A DNA stretch of 64,000 nt from CAYSUS01 sp964434165 (GTDB lineage: Bacteria > Planctomycetota > Planctomycetia > Pirellulales > Thermoguttaceae), in the NCBI GenBank assembly GCA_964434165.1, contig CAYSUS010000004.1:70540-134539 (forward strand). Reading direction: 5' to 3'. The translations under genes were made by a program, and so were the position numbers. This document shows positions 9,096 through 20,308 of this stretch, one piece after another (within the stretch, counting starts at the first letter, position 1; every line of letters begins with the position of its first letter). Under the pieces are notes generated by a model. That model had not been told where the DNA came from, ran no database searches, and saw only the letters and a program-made list of their open reading frames with translations.

Positions 9096-10418
9096 ATGAA
9101 ACGCCTTTCACTCGCTTGCGGTCTCCTGTTGGCTGTCGCTCTGGCCGGGCCGGCCTCGGCCGAGCCGATCGGGCTGGAGGACCTGGGGACCGGCACGGAC
9201 GTGGGCAGCAAGATGACGGAGGTCAAGGACGCCGTCACCCGATTCCGCAACCGCGACTTCGACGGCGCCCTGGAGCTGTTGAAGAAGGCCTCCGAGAAGA
9301 GCGCCGATGTGCCGCCGGCGGAAGTGATGATGGCCCAGCTCTACGCCGCGGCGAACCAGGCCAATCTGGCCGTCGGCATGCTGGAGCAGGCGATCAAGGA
9401 GGCCCCCAACGATCCGGAAGCATTCGTGATCCTCGGCGACCTGGACTTCCGCAACGGCCGGCCCACGCCCGCCAACATGATGTATTCCAAAGCCCTGGCC
9501 ATGTTGCCGGAGTTCAAGGGAAGCGCGCGGCGCAAGAAGCTGCTGACGCAGCGGGTCAACGCCGGCATGGCGTCGGTGGCGGAGGTCCGGCAGGACTGGG
9601 CCGCCGCCCAGAAGCACCTGGAGGCGTGGCTGGCGGAGGATCCCGACAATGCGATCGCGCTTCAGCGAACCGCCCGGGCCCTGTTCCAGCAGAACAAGGC
9701 GGACGAGGCGCTCCAGAAGCTCCAGGAGGCCAAGAAGGCCAACGACCAGGTCCTCACGCCGCAGGCCACCTTGGCGCAGTGGTACGAGACCGCCGGGGAT
9801 CGGGACAACGCGGCCAAGATGATGGTGGCCGCGCTGGAGGCCGAGCCCGACGTCCTGGCCACGCGCCTGGCCGCCGCGCAGTGGTCGTTCAACACCGAGC
9901 AGTACGATCAGGCCAAGCAGCAGGCGGACATCGCCCTCCAGCTCGATGACACGTCGGTCCCGGCCCGGCTGCTCTCAGGTGTTATCGCACTATTCCTGAA
10001 GGACAACAAGACGGCCGAGCAGCACTTCGAGCAGGCCCACCTCATGTCGCCGGCCAACTTCGCCGCGATCAACAACCTGGCCCTGGCCCTGGCGGAGCAG
10101 GAGGAAGAGGCGAAGAAGCGCAAGGCCCTGGAGTACGCGCGGCTGGGCACGCTGCTGGGTCCCAACTCGGCCGAGGCGTTCTCCACGCTGGGCTGGGTCC
10201 TGTACCGGCTGGGACGGATCGACGAGGCGGAGCAGGCCCTGGGCAAGGCCGCCTCCTCCGGCCAGCTCAGCCCGGACACGGCCTACTACATCGCTCGGGT
10301 CTCGGTGGACCGCAACAACAGCCAGCAGGCCAGGAACCTCCTGGAGACGGCCCTGAAGGCCAAGCGGCCCTTCTCGAAGCGCCAGGAGGCGGAGGCCCTG
10401 CTCGAGCAACTGAAATAG
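9096..10418 (+). CDS. Secreted TPR-repeat protein
   Basis: This 440-aa protein has a signal peptide (LACGLLLAVALAGPASA) followed by a tetratricopeptide solenoid across most of its length. Repeats include FRNRDFDGALELLKKASE, YAAANQANLAVGMLEQAI, WYETAGDRDNAAKMMVAA and LGWVLYRLGRIDEAEQAL. It would serve as a periplasmic scaffold. The ATG at 9096 is chosen over longer in-frame options because GGAGGGG lies nine bases before it and a signal peptide begins there. The specific partner is not visible. Confidence 0.88.
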   Translation: MKRLSLACGLLLAVALAGPASAEPIGLEDLGTGTDVGSKMTEVKDAVTRFRNRDFDGALELLKKASEKSADVPPAEVMMAQLYAAANQANLAVGMLEQAIKEAPNDPEAFVILGDLDFRNGRPTPANMMYSKALAMLPEFKGSARRKKLLTQRVNAGMASVAEVRQDWAAAQKHLEAWLAEDPDNAIALQRTARALFQQNKADEALQKLQEAKKANDQVLTPQATLAQWYETAGDRDNAAKMMVAALEAEPDVLATRLAAAQWSFNTEQYDQAKQQADIALQLDDTSVPARLLSGVIALFLKDNKTAEQHFEQAHLMSPANFAAINNLALALAEQEEEAKKRKALEYARLGTLLGPNSAEAFSTLGWVLYRLGRIDEAEQALGKAASSGQLSPDTAYYIARVSVDRNNSQQARNLLETALKAKRPFSKRQEAEALLEQLK

Positions 10419-10433
10419 CCGGACGCCGGCGCG

Positions 10434-10478
10434 CAAAAAAAGATCATGGTACGCCGTTCCGTCGTCATACCATGATCT
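10434..10478 (-). terminator. Intrinsic terminator for the Cys-rich protein gene
   Basis: On the minus strand AGATCATGGTA pairs perfectly with TACCATGATCT and is followed by TTTTTTT (plus-strand A-run 10435-10441). It lies about 125 bases past the stop codon of the 10603-11013 gene. It may also block antisense read-through into the TPR gene, which ends just beside it. Confidence 0.8.
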
Positions 10479-10602
10479 CTATCCTGAAACGGGACACGGG
10501 GTGTCCCGCCCTCCCGGCAGGCTGGTATCAAGTGTATCGGCGCCGAAGGCCGCACGCCTGAAGCCGGTTTTGCAGATTCCTCCGCGCGCAGGGCACAGGC
10601 GC

Positions 10603-11013
10603 TCAGAACGCCCGCGGCACGCCGAGGCGCGGGTTGGGCACTCGGCGCCCCATGGCCGGCGTCAACGGCGGGGCCGTCTCGACGGGCGCCCAGCGAGCGC
10701 CGCCGCTCGATCCGGCGCCCTCAGAATAGATGACGTGCGGGGCGCACTGACGGCACCCGCGCATCGCCGCCAGGCCTCCGCCCATCCCGAAGAAGCGTCC
10801 CGGCTCGCGGCAATACCCGTCCCACACGTTCGTGCAGCAGTTCGGCACGCACTCGCAGCAGCCGGGAGCCAGACCATACATCGGCGCCCCGCAGGCGGGA
10901 GCCGCGTAGGCGGGATGGGCTGCGTGTGCGTCCCATACCGGACCGGTCGCCGACGACCGGCCGGCCAGTCCCGTCACAAGTGCCAAGGCCGCGATCGAGA
11001 CAACCCGTAGCAT
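10603..11013 (-). CDS. Cys-rich secreted protein of planctomycete type
   Basis: This 136-aa protein has a signal peptide (VVSIAALALVTGLAGRSSA). A short Cys-rich core follows (PACGAPMYGLAPGCCECVPN, then CCTNVWDGYCREPGRFFG and CRQCAPH). Ten cysteines in about 60 residues suggest disulfide bonding or metal binding after export. I associate this CCECVPxCCxNxWDGYC pattern with planctomycete envelope proteins, from memory. The rest is Pro/Gly-rich and probably disordered. GGAG precedes the ATG, and a terminator lies downstream. Possibly a cell-wall component. Confidence 0.75.
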   Translation of the reverse strand: MLRVVSIAALALVTGLAGRSSATGPVWDAHAAHPAYAAPACGAPMYGLAPGCCECVPNCCTNVWDGYCREPGRFFGMGGGLAAMRGCRQCAPHVIYSEGAGSSGGARWAPVETAPPLTPAMGRRVPNPRLGVPRAF

Positions 11014-11253
11014 GCTCCACTCCTATCCTGAAACACTTCAGCCGGTTCACCGACCCAAGGGGGTGGGAGCCGCCTGGCGCGCGGCAATCCCGGCGCGGCG
11101 GCTTCGACGAGCGAAGCCCTTGGACCTCACTTTCCTGTCTTCGTCCGTCGCGTGCCGCCGGGGCCAATCGCGCAACTCCCCCGACGCATGCTCCGCCGAT
11201 CGTCATGACGGAGACGCGGCCTGGGAAGCCTTTGCGGGCGCCGCGCGGCGGGC

Positions 11254-11293
11254 AAATCGCCTTGCGCGACTTCGGGAAAGAGGAGTCAGGACC
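11254..11293. repeat. Dispersed repeat, family E (copy 1)
   Basis: AAATCGCCTTGCGCGACTTC and the following GGGAAAGAGGAGTCAGGACC match units at 23550-23589 and 52706-52746. A second shared module, CAGGATCGTGCAC, follows about 65 bases later here and directly in the third copy. The whole 11014-11373 gap is non-coding apart from this. Confidence 0.5.
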
Positions 11294-11373
11294 CATTGGC
11301 GCAAGCGGCCCGACGGGTGCTTCGCACAAGAAAGCCATGCCCCCTTTTCCCTCCCAGGATCGTGCACGTCGGG

Positions 11374-13128
11374 CTAAGGGTGGGGGCGCTCCTTGCCGCG
11401 CTTCTGCGACGCGACGATCATCGCGGCGAGCTCGGCCCGCGCGGCGTCGTAGGCCGATGGGTTCGGCTCCCAGGTGAACCACGAGGGCGTCAGGCCCAGG
11501 ACCACCTCTTGCGCCGGAGCGGCGAGACCGAGGCGCTCGAGGACGGCCAGGTACTCGTAGTCCTCGATCCCGTCGCGGAGGGCCTTCAGGCGCAGGCTGG
11601 GTGCGATTCCCTCGTAACCGACGGCCCGCGCAGGATAGAGCAGGCTCCCCTCGCCGTTGAACAGCGGGCCTCGCCCGTCCTGGCGGCGATCGAGCGTGCC
11701 GGGCTCGGTCCAGGGGTCGTCCACCTGCTTCCAGAACGACATGCCGCCCCAGTACAACAGGCCGCGAATGCGGTATCGCCACGCGGTCCAGGCCGGCACA
11801 CGGTAGTGCAGCAGCGGGAAGTCGGTGTGCCACCACGGGGTCTTGTCCCGCTGGCAAAGGGCCGTGTAGGTCCAGATCGTCTCGCCCGCCGCCTGGCGCT
11901 CGGCGGCCGGCTCGGGCTTGAACAGGGAGAACAGCGGGCACCAGATGTCCACCGCGCCGTAAAGATCGCCCCACTCCTCCTTCTGGGGCCAGGTCTGCTC
12001 GACCACGAGGACCTTGACCACGGAATTCGCCTCGCGGATGGCCCGGCCCCATTTCTGCACGTAGCGATACGCCTCCGCGTCGTTGGGCTCGTCGCGGAGG
12101 TACGTGTAGAAGAGCACCGGCCGGTCGAGCCGCTCGGCCGCCTGGTCCCAGGCTGCCAGCCACTCATGCAGCTTGTCCTTCTGGGCGACCGGGTCCTTGA
12201 CCGCGCGCGAGGGGTGGGGAACGCAGAAGGCGTTGACGTGGTACTGATCGACGAACGCGCGGAAGGCGGCGATCTGATCGTCGGCTATGCGGAACGAGCC
12301 GTCGGGCTGGATCACGGGCTCCAGTGAGCCCGAGGGCGGGGTGGCATTGATCCGGTGGCGGCTGAGCAGGTTCGCGCACTGGGCCTCGACGGCCTCCCAA
12401 TCGACCGGCTCCGTCTCCTTGCCCTGCTCGGCCCGCGGGCGGTAGTACCCGCGCATCCGTGCCGCCGGAGAGCCCAGTGCGGTTTGCAGCGTGGATACCC
12501 GGGGCAGCACGAAGTCCCAGACGGTCAGCGTCACGCGAACCTCCACCGCCGGGACCCCCTCGCCCGATAGCCGGTACGTGCCGCGGTACTCGCCGGGCCG
12601 CGCATCGGGCGGGACGGGCAGGTCGATCCAGAAGCCGTGGGTCTCATGGCGTGGCAGGTCGAAGGGGACGGCCTGAAGCCGTGCGCCGGACAGGGACTTG
12701 CCGGTGACCGGGTGACGAAACGGGATCAGGCCGTCGGGATACCAACCTGGCTGGAACGCGTCGTTCCGGTGGGTCGGGACAGTGATGTGCAGGGCGTGCT
12801 GGCGATAAAGCACCGCCGCCTCGGCGCGGATCGCGGCATCGCCGGGGCCGATCAGGTCGTCCGGGACGAGCGAGATGCCCCTGACCCGCTTGTCGGATCG
12901 CATGAGGATCTGAAAACTCTCCACTTCGCCCCGGGCCGCCGCCAGACGGACGTCGGTCCCTTTGCCGGGCGGGGACCCGCGCAGGACCCTTTCCGTGCGG
13001 CTGAGTGTCCAGACGCTCCAGGCGCCCTCGGCGGACGGCGGAGTCCACGCGGCCGCCGACAGGGCCGCGGCGAGGATCCACGTGCTAATCAACCAGCGGC
13101 GGCCGAGTCGATATGACGGTCTGTTCAC
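11374..13128 (-). CDS. Secreted DUF4091 (GH123-like) protein
   Basis: This 584-aa protein begins with a signal peptide (RWLISTWILAAALSAAAW). A beta-sandwich domain follows (VRLAAARGEVESFQILMRS), then a DUF4091 catalytic-like TIM barrel. Visible barrel features are FYTYLRDEPNDAEAYRYV, a candidate acid pair Asp-Glu, and GLLYWGGMSFWKQVDDPWTE near the end. DUF4091 proteins resemble GH123-type glycosidases. Substrate cannot be inferred. The start is a GTG at 13128, fixed by GGAGGAG eight bases upstream. A longer ATG reading is rejected because the extra residues look non-protein. Likely cell-envelope polysaccharide degradation. Confidence 0.88.
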   Translation of the reverse strand: MNRPSYRLGRRWLISTWILAAALSAAAWTPPSAEGAWSVWTLSRTERVLRGSPPGKGTDVRLAAARGEVESFQILMRSDKRVRGISLVPDDLIGPGDAAIRAEAAVLYRQHALHITVPTHRNDAFQPGWYPDGLIPFRHPVTGKSLSGARLQAVPFDLPRHETHGFWIDLPVPPDARPGEYRGTYRLSGEGVPAVEVRVTLTVWDFVLPRVSTLQTALGSPAARMRGYYRPRAEQGKETEPVDWEAVEAQCANLLSRHRINATPPSGSLEPVIQPDGSFRIADDQIAAFRAFVDQYHVNAFCVPHPSRAVKDPVAQKDKLHEWLAAWDQAAERLDRPVLFYTYLRDEPNDAEAYRYVQKWGRAIREANSVVKVLVVEQTWPQKEEWGDLYGAVDIWCPLFSLFKPEPAAERQAAGETIWTYTALCQRDKTPWWHTDFPLLHYRVPAWTAWRYRIRGLLYWGGMSFWKQVDDPWTEPGTLDRRQDGRGPLFNGEGSLLYPARAVGYEGIAPSLRLKALRDGIEDYEYLAVLERLGLAAPAQEVVLGLTPSWFTWEPNPSAYDAARAELAAMIVASQKRGKERPHP

Positions 13129-13451
13129 GGGAATTCTCCTCCAGATCGTGGCGGGCCTTTTCGAGGGACATTGAGCAGCGCCCGCGTGACCTTGTGGGAG
13201 GAAGGACGCCTGGGCGATTGCGCGGGGGGCTTCCGTGCACCATTCTCCCTGCCCCCCGCCCTCGACACAAGTTGCCGGAGGAACCCAGGCTGGGGGCATC
13301 ATCCCGAGGCCAGGTCCGCCTTTTTTCGACCGGCGCTGCCGAGGCCCGGCAGACGGCGTTGACGCTTCCTGGCGATCGACGGTACAGTCCGCGCCCCGGC
13401 AACGCGTTGGGAATCCTCAGCCGCTTGATGTTCAGTCTCGGAGGTCCCTCG

Positions 13452-14819
13452 ATGAACTACGGCATGGGAGCGACCCCCCCGTCCCGAAGCCCTGCAACCG
13501 CGCGCCGCCGGCGCTGGCGGCGGATGCTCCTCGTCGCGGCAACGGTCGCCGGGGTCGCCGCCCTGGGCAGCTACCGGGTTTACCGCAACAACTTCAAGCG
13601 GCTCCAGGAGGTACGTCCCGGCGTGCTCTACCGCATGGGCCAGCCCAGCGAGTTCGGATTGAGCTGCCTCGCCAAGCAGTACGACGTGCGCACCGTGCTC
13701 TGTCTGCGCGAAGGAACGCCGCACCTGAAGGCGGGGCTATTCTGGGACCCGGGCGAGCCGTCCGGGGCCCTGGAAGAGACGTACTGCGCCGAACGGGGGA
13801 TTCGCTTCCTTCACTGGCCGCTGGCGAACGAGGCCCACTGGCCGTGGCCCACCCCATGGCACCTCGAGCAGTTCTACCGGCTGCTGGACGATCCCGAGAA
13901 CCATCCCGTGGTGGTCCACTGCCTGGCCGGCAAGCACCGGGCGGGGACCTTCGCGGCGCTGTTCCGTCTGGAATACGACCGATGGGATCCGGAGGCAGTG
14001 CTCCAGGAGATGTACTCCTTCCGCTTCGGTCGGCAGCGGGCCGTGCAGGAACATAACCTCCGGACCTACTACCCCCGTCCCCGTCCGGATGCCCAGACCT
14101 GGGCCGCGCTGCGCGTGACCTTCGCCGGTCCGCTGGGCGGCCCGGCGCCCGACGAGTACGAAGGCCTCGTGCGCCGCCTGCGTGTATCCCGGGACGAACC
14201 GGCCGTGCGCGCGATGCTGAGCAAGTACGTTGGAGCGGATGGGCCGTTTGCCCTGCCCCTGGCCGCGCGCCTGATCGACGAGGAGACCGACCCGTTGGTG
14301 CCGGCCGCCGTGTCGCTGGCGGGCGAGGTGCTCAAGCGCGAGGAGGCCGCCCGTTCCGACTGGGCGATGGCCGCGGCCCTGGTGGCCGACTTTGGCCCGC
14401 CGGCCGCGCAGTCGAAGCTCCTTGCGCTGCTGGAGTCCGGCGCCCGCGAGAAGGAGATCTCGCCGCGATACCGGGCCCTGGTGGACGGGGCGACGGCACG
14501 CTACACCCGCAACCGCATCGCGTACCTGCGCCCCCTGGTCGAGGATAGGCGCCTGCGGCCCGAGGCGGCGGCCGAGATGTATCGCTACGCCGACACGGCC
14601 GTGGCCCGGCTCACCTCGATCCTGGACGAGGACTTCCTCCCTGCGCGCGGACCTGCGGGGCCCGAGGAATGGGACGAGGGCGTGGAGGCGGCCCAGGCGT
14701 GGTTTGCCGAGCATCCGGAGGCCGCCGAGCCGGTTGCGCTGGTGCGACCGGAGCTGCCCCCGACGATTGCCCGCAGCGCGCCGGTCCGCGTCGCAGCCCG
14801 CAGCGCCCGGGCGCCGTGA
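13452..14819 (+). CDS. Membrane-anchored dual-specificity-type protein phosphatase
   Basis: This 455-aa protein has an Arg-rich N-terminus and one transmembrane helix (MLLVAATVAGVAALGSY, about 25-41). A dual-specificity/PTP-type phosphatase domain follows. The P-loop HCLAGKHRAG supplies Cys157 and Arg163 in the CX5R signature. Upstream Asp/His residues sit in the WPLANEAHW segment. The remaining 250 residues are Ala/Leu-rich helices that resemble HEAT-like or vitellogenin-type arrays and may be regulatory. GGAGG lies seven bases before ATG 13452. Tyr or lipid phosphatase activity is equally possible (PTEN-like HCxxGKxR), so the substrate is left open. Confidence 0.82.
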   Translation: MNYGMGATPPSRSPATARRRRWRRMLLVAATVAGVAALGSYRVYRNNFKRLQEVRPGVLYRMGQPSEFGLSCLAKQYDVRTVLCLREGTPHLKAGLFWDPGEPSGALEETYCAERGIRFLHWPLANEAHWPWPTPWHLEQFYRLLDDPENHPVVVHCLAGKHRAGTFAALFRLEYDRWDPEAVLQEMYSFRFGRQRAVQEHNLRTYYPRPRPDAQTWAALRVTFAGPLGGPAPDEYEGLVRRLRVSRDEPAVRAMLSKYVGADGPFALPLAARLIDEETDPLVPAAVSLAGEVLKREEAARSDWAMAAALVADFGPPAAQSKLLALLESGAREKEISPRYRALVDGATARYTRNRIAYLRPLVEDRRLRPEAAAEMYRYADTAVARLTSILDEDFLPARGPAGPEEWDEGVEAAQAWFAEHPEAAEPVALVRPELPPTIARSAPVRVAARSARAP

Positions 14820-14837
14820 CCTTGGCGCCTCGGCGGG

Positions 14838-15728
14838 TTACCGCGTGCCGCGGCGCTTGATGAGCGTGACCTGGCGTCCGCCCTCGGCGTACTCAACCTC
14901 GTCCATGAAGCTGCGCATCAGGACCACGCCGCGTCCGGAGAACTGGGCGATGCTCTTCGGGTCGGCCGCGTCGGGCAGGAGGCCCAGGTCGAATCCCGCC
15001 CCGTCGTCGCGCACCTGGAACACGGCCTCCTCGCCCGAGACCTTGACATCGACGTGGATGCGGCGGTCTTTCAGCGGCTCCTGGTTGCGCCGCTCCTCGA
15101 CCAGGGCGTGCACCGCGTAACCGCTGGCCGTGGTCAGTTCGGCGGTCAGCTCCAGGTTGCCGTGAAGCAGGGCGTTGTTCAAGGCCTCCTTCAGCGCGAC
15201 CCCCATCCGCGTGCGCTCGCCCTGGTCGCAGAAACGCGCCTGGCGGAGCAGCTCCATGACGTGCGTGACCAGAGAGTCGAGCAGCAGGCGGTCGTTCTCC
15301 AGACAGAACCGGGTGCGGGTCTCCTCGATGCAGTCCAACAGGCGGTTGTGGATCCGCTCCAGGCCGGACACCGCGGCCAGCTCGCGGACCGTCTGCACCA
15401 GCAGCTTGGCCAGGAGTTGCTTGGGGACGTAGCTGGCGGCGCCCCGCTTGAGGGCCTCGACCGCCGTGACCTCGCTGCCCCGCGAGGTGACGATGATCAC
15501 CGGCACGTGCGGGTGGAGTTCGCGCATGCGGCCGACCAGCTCCAGCCCTCCCATGCCCGGCATGATCAGGTCGGTCACCACCGCGTCGTAGCTTGCCTCC
15601 TCGAGCTTCTGGAGCGCCTGCCCGCCGTGGATGGCCGGGACGGGCTCCATCTCGTGATCCTGCTCGAGCACGCCGCAGATGATGCGGCGGTCCATCTCCG
15701 AATCGTCCACCACGAGGATCTTGGTCAT
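14838..15728 (-). CDS. Response regulator with anti-sigma-type ATPase domain
   Basis: This 296-aa two-domain protein has a receiver domain at residues 1-120, with acidic pair VVDDSE, phospho-acceptor in AVVTDLIMPGMGG and conserved Lys in SYVPKQLL. After a linker comes a HATPase_c domain of the RsbW type, with N-box KEALNNALLHGN, G1 VRDDGAGFD and G2 SGRGVVLMRSF. Such fusions couple phosphorylation to an anti-sigma or partner-switching output. It follows the hybrid kinase gene on the same strand, separated by 145 bases that hold a palindromic repeat. The pair probably works in one pathway. Confidence 0.92.
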   Translation of the reverse strand: MTKILVVDDSEMDRRIICGVLEQDHEMEPVPAIHGGQALQKLEEASYDAVVTDLIMPGMGGLELVGRMRELHPHVPVIIVTSRGSEVTAVEALKRGAASYVPKQLLAKLLVQTVRELAAVSGLERIHNRLLDCIEETRTRFCLENDRLLLDSLVTHVMELLRQARFCDQGERTRMGVALKEALNNALLHGNLELTAELTTASGYAVHALVEERRNQEPLKDRRIHVDVKVSGEEAVFQVRDDGAGFDLGLLPDAADPKSIAQFSGRGVVLMRSFMDEVEYAEGGRQVTLIKRRGTR

Positions 15729-15797
15729 GGGAGTTGCATGGGTGAGGGGAAGGGATGCTGGCGAGAGGTCTTGCGGGAGACGATTCAGCGTACAGGG

Positions 15798-15830
15798 AGA
15801 CTTCCGAAGTCTTCAAGACTCCGGAAGTCT
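15798..15830. repeat. Palindromic dispersed repeat, family B
   Basis: AGACTTCCGAAGTCTT (15798-15813) and AAGACTCCGGAAGTCT (15815-15830) pair with one mismatch. It lies between the hybrid kinase and the response regulator genes. Four more members occur at 30975-31040, 42157-42191, 58211-58250 and 62783-62842. Confidence 0.8.
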
Positions 15831-15873
15831 GATCCACGACCTCGGACGTCCATTGGCCGTACTGCCGCCCCGA

Positions 15874-18435
<2,562 letters not shown>

Positions 18436-18731
18436 GGGCGCATCGGCGCGTTCATCGCCCGGCGAAACACCGCGCACGGCATCTCCGCCCGGGCGCAACC
18501 ACTCGTACATCCGGCGACCCCTAAAACGGCTAGCCGACTGGGCCAGGAATGTTGCCGCGTATGGTCCACTGGCCAAACCGGCATTGTGGACCAAGCTTGT
18601 TTCCATCGTGTTAGCGGCCCGCTAGGGCGGCGCTTCCCGGGGCTTGCGCGGTTTCGCCTCGGCCCCACTATGGGGTACAATCGAGAGCACCCGCAGGCAC
18701 TCCCCCACCCGACTCGACCAGGCAGGCTACC

Positions 18732-19628
18732 TTGGCCTCGTACCTCCCCCGCGTCGCAGCGCCGCGTCGATTCCTGCTGGGCTCCCTCGCGGCGCTGGCG
18801 GCGCTCGTCGTCGGTGACCTCCGCCCCGCCCCCGCCGCCCCACCCCGCGTGGCCTCCGAGTGGGGACCGGTCGAGCTGGAGCTGAAGTCCGAGCTCTCGC
18901 ACATCCGGGTGCGGCGCCGTGACGACCTGAGGGCACTGATCTTCGTGCGCGACAACGGCGACGAGGCCGTCGAGACGCTCCTCCATCTGAAGCGGCCTTA
19001 CGACATCCAGGCCCCCTATGCGCGATCGATGTTCGCCAGCTACCTGTTCCGGCCCGAGCCGGAGCGGGTCCTGATCGTCGGGCTTGGCGGCGGGGCCATG
19101 GTCCACTTCCTCACGCACTACGACCCCAAGGTCCAGGTCGATGCCGTGGAGATCGACCCGGCCGTGGTGAAGATCGCCGCCGAGCGGTTCGGCGTGAAGA
19201 GCCAGGGCAACGTCCGCGTCATCACCGCCGATGCCCTGGAGTTCCTCGCCCAGACCGATCAGAAGTACGACGTGATCTACATGGACGCCTTCCTCAAGCC
19301 CTCAGCCGACACCGACACCACCGGGGTGCCGCTGGCGCTGAAGACCGCCGAGTTCTACAAGTCCGTGCACAAGCGGCTCGTGCCCCAGGGCGTGATGGCC
19401 TTCAACATCAACCGGCACGAGGACCTGGAATCGGACCTGCGGACGGTTCGCGCGGCCTTCCCGCAGGTGTACGTCTTCCGGGTGGGCACCACGAACGTCG
19501 TGGCGATCGGTTCGCTCGACCCGCGGAGGAAGGGGCTCGGCGCGCTTCGCGAGGCCGCGTTCCACATCGACCGGCGACTGGAAGCGACGTTCTCGTTCCG
19601 CCGCCTGCTCTCGACGATGGCGCGGTAG
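18732..19628 (+). CDS. Exported or anchored spermidine-synthase-like protein
   Basis: This 298-aa protein has an N-terminal hydrophobic segment (LLGSLAALAALVVGDL), probably a signal or anchor. A spermidine synthase-type Rossmann methyltransferase fold follows. Visible motifs are RVLIVGLGGGAMVHFLTHY (motif I), VDAVEIDPAVVKIAAERFG (motif II) and YDVIYMDAF (motif near the catalytic Asp). Many planctomycete proteins share this fused form. True spermidine synthases are soluble, and the catalytic loop here (YMDAFLKPSADTDTTGVP) differs, so polyamine synthesis is not safe. The start is TTG at 18732, because no better in-frame start precedes the hydrophobic segment. Confidence 0.78.
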   Translation: MASYLPRVAAPRRFLLGSLAALAALVVGDLRPAPAAPPRVASEWGPVELELKSELSHIRVRRRDDLRALIFVRDNGDEAVETLLHLKRPYDIQAPYARSMFASYLFRPEPERVLIVGLGGGAMVHFLTHYDPKVQVDAVEIDPAVVKIAAERFGVKSQGNVRVITADALEFLAQTDQKYDVIYMDAFLKPSADTDTTGVPLALKTAEFYKSVHKRLVPQGVMAFNINRHEDLESDLRTVRAAFPQVYVFRVGTTNVVAIGSLDPRRKGLGALREAAFHIDRRLEATFSFRRLLSTMAR

Positions 19629-19930
19629 GTCTCCCCCGCAACGTCCCCGGGTGCCCCGAACCCGAGCCGTGCCGACACGCCCCGGCTCGGAATGCCTCGC
19701 GCACGCCTCGAGTGATGCCAGGCCCGGCTCTGAGACCCTCATCTGCTCGTGCCCAGCCCGCAGGGCGGTCGGTGCTCGCAATCGATGAGGATCGACGCAC
19801 GAAAGGGAACGAGTCGACTGCGATGGCGCGCACCGCTTCGCTGACCACGAGCACGCGTTGTGGCCTGACGCCCCCTCAGGAGGGGGTTGAGGGCGCAGCG
19901 CTCGTGCGCAGGATGGCAGAAGAGCGCGCT

Positions 19931-19959
19931 TTGACAACGGCCTTCGCTTCTGCTACGCT
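19931..19959 (+). promoter_or_regulatory. Promoter of the cobalamin-riboswitch operon
   Basis: A perfect TTGACA (19931-19936) is followed by a 17-base spacer and TACGCT (19954-19959). The start would fall near 19966, right at the 5' edge of the riboswitch. Apart from this and a family-A-like half arm, the 19629-19930 gap shows nothing recognisable. Confidence 0.65.
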
Positions 19960-19965
19960 GCTCGT

Positions 19966-20170
19966 TCGAAGGTGCGTTGGTGGTCGGCCGCCCCGCCTTG
20001 GACGGCCGACGAACAGGGAACTCCGGTGCGATTCCGGGACGGCCCCGCCGCTGTGAGCGGGCATGAAAGGGTGAGCCCAGTCTCTTTTCGGCCATTGTCG
20101 CAAAACACCACGATGCGATGAGAAGGCCGGGCTCATTCTGCTCGCGAGTCAGAAGACCTACCAGCGCGTG
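19966..20170 (+). promoter_or_regulatory. Cobalamin riboswitch
   Basis: The core matches the adenosylcobalamin-type aptamer. It contains GGTGCG near the 5' side, a long P3-type arm (GGTCGGCCG with CGGCCGAC), the conserved AACAGGGAA followed by GGTGCGATTCC, then CCCCGCCGCTGTGAGCGGGC. The closing B12 box is GAGTCAGAAGACCTACC (20147-20163). It sits between a promoter and a three-gene set ending in cobO. High cobalamin would repress the downstream genes. I see no T-run after it, so control is more likely translational or Rho-mediated. Confidence 0.95.
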
Positions 20171-20176
20171 TCAGTC

Positions 20177-20217
20177 GGTCCTCTGCGAGGGACAGAGACC
20201 GCGAACGTTGCCAGAGG
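20177..20217 (+). promoter_or_regulatory. Candidate alternative hairpins of the riboswitch expression platform
   Basis: CCTCTG (20180-20185) can pair either with CAGAG at 20193-20197, extended by GGT/ACC, or with CAGAGG at 20212-20217. Mutually exclusive stems directly after a riboswitch aptamer are typical of an expression platform. No poly-T follows either stem. Folding has not been computed. Confidence 0.4.
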
Positions 20218-20308
20218 CTCGGATTCCGCGTCGGCCGACGGGTTGATTCACGCGCCGCGTGCGCGTTGACCTGGCCGCCGTCCTGCGAGTCGCCGACGAA
20301 CAACCCCC

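Noticed and set aside
19154..19628. True spermidine synthase (speE) assignment for 18732-19628
   Set aside because: The fold is right but the N-terminal hydrophobic segment and an altered catalytic loop make polyamine synthesis unsafe.
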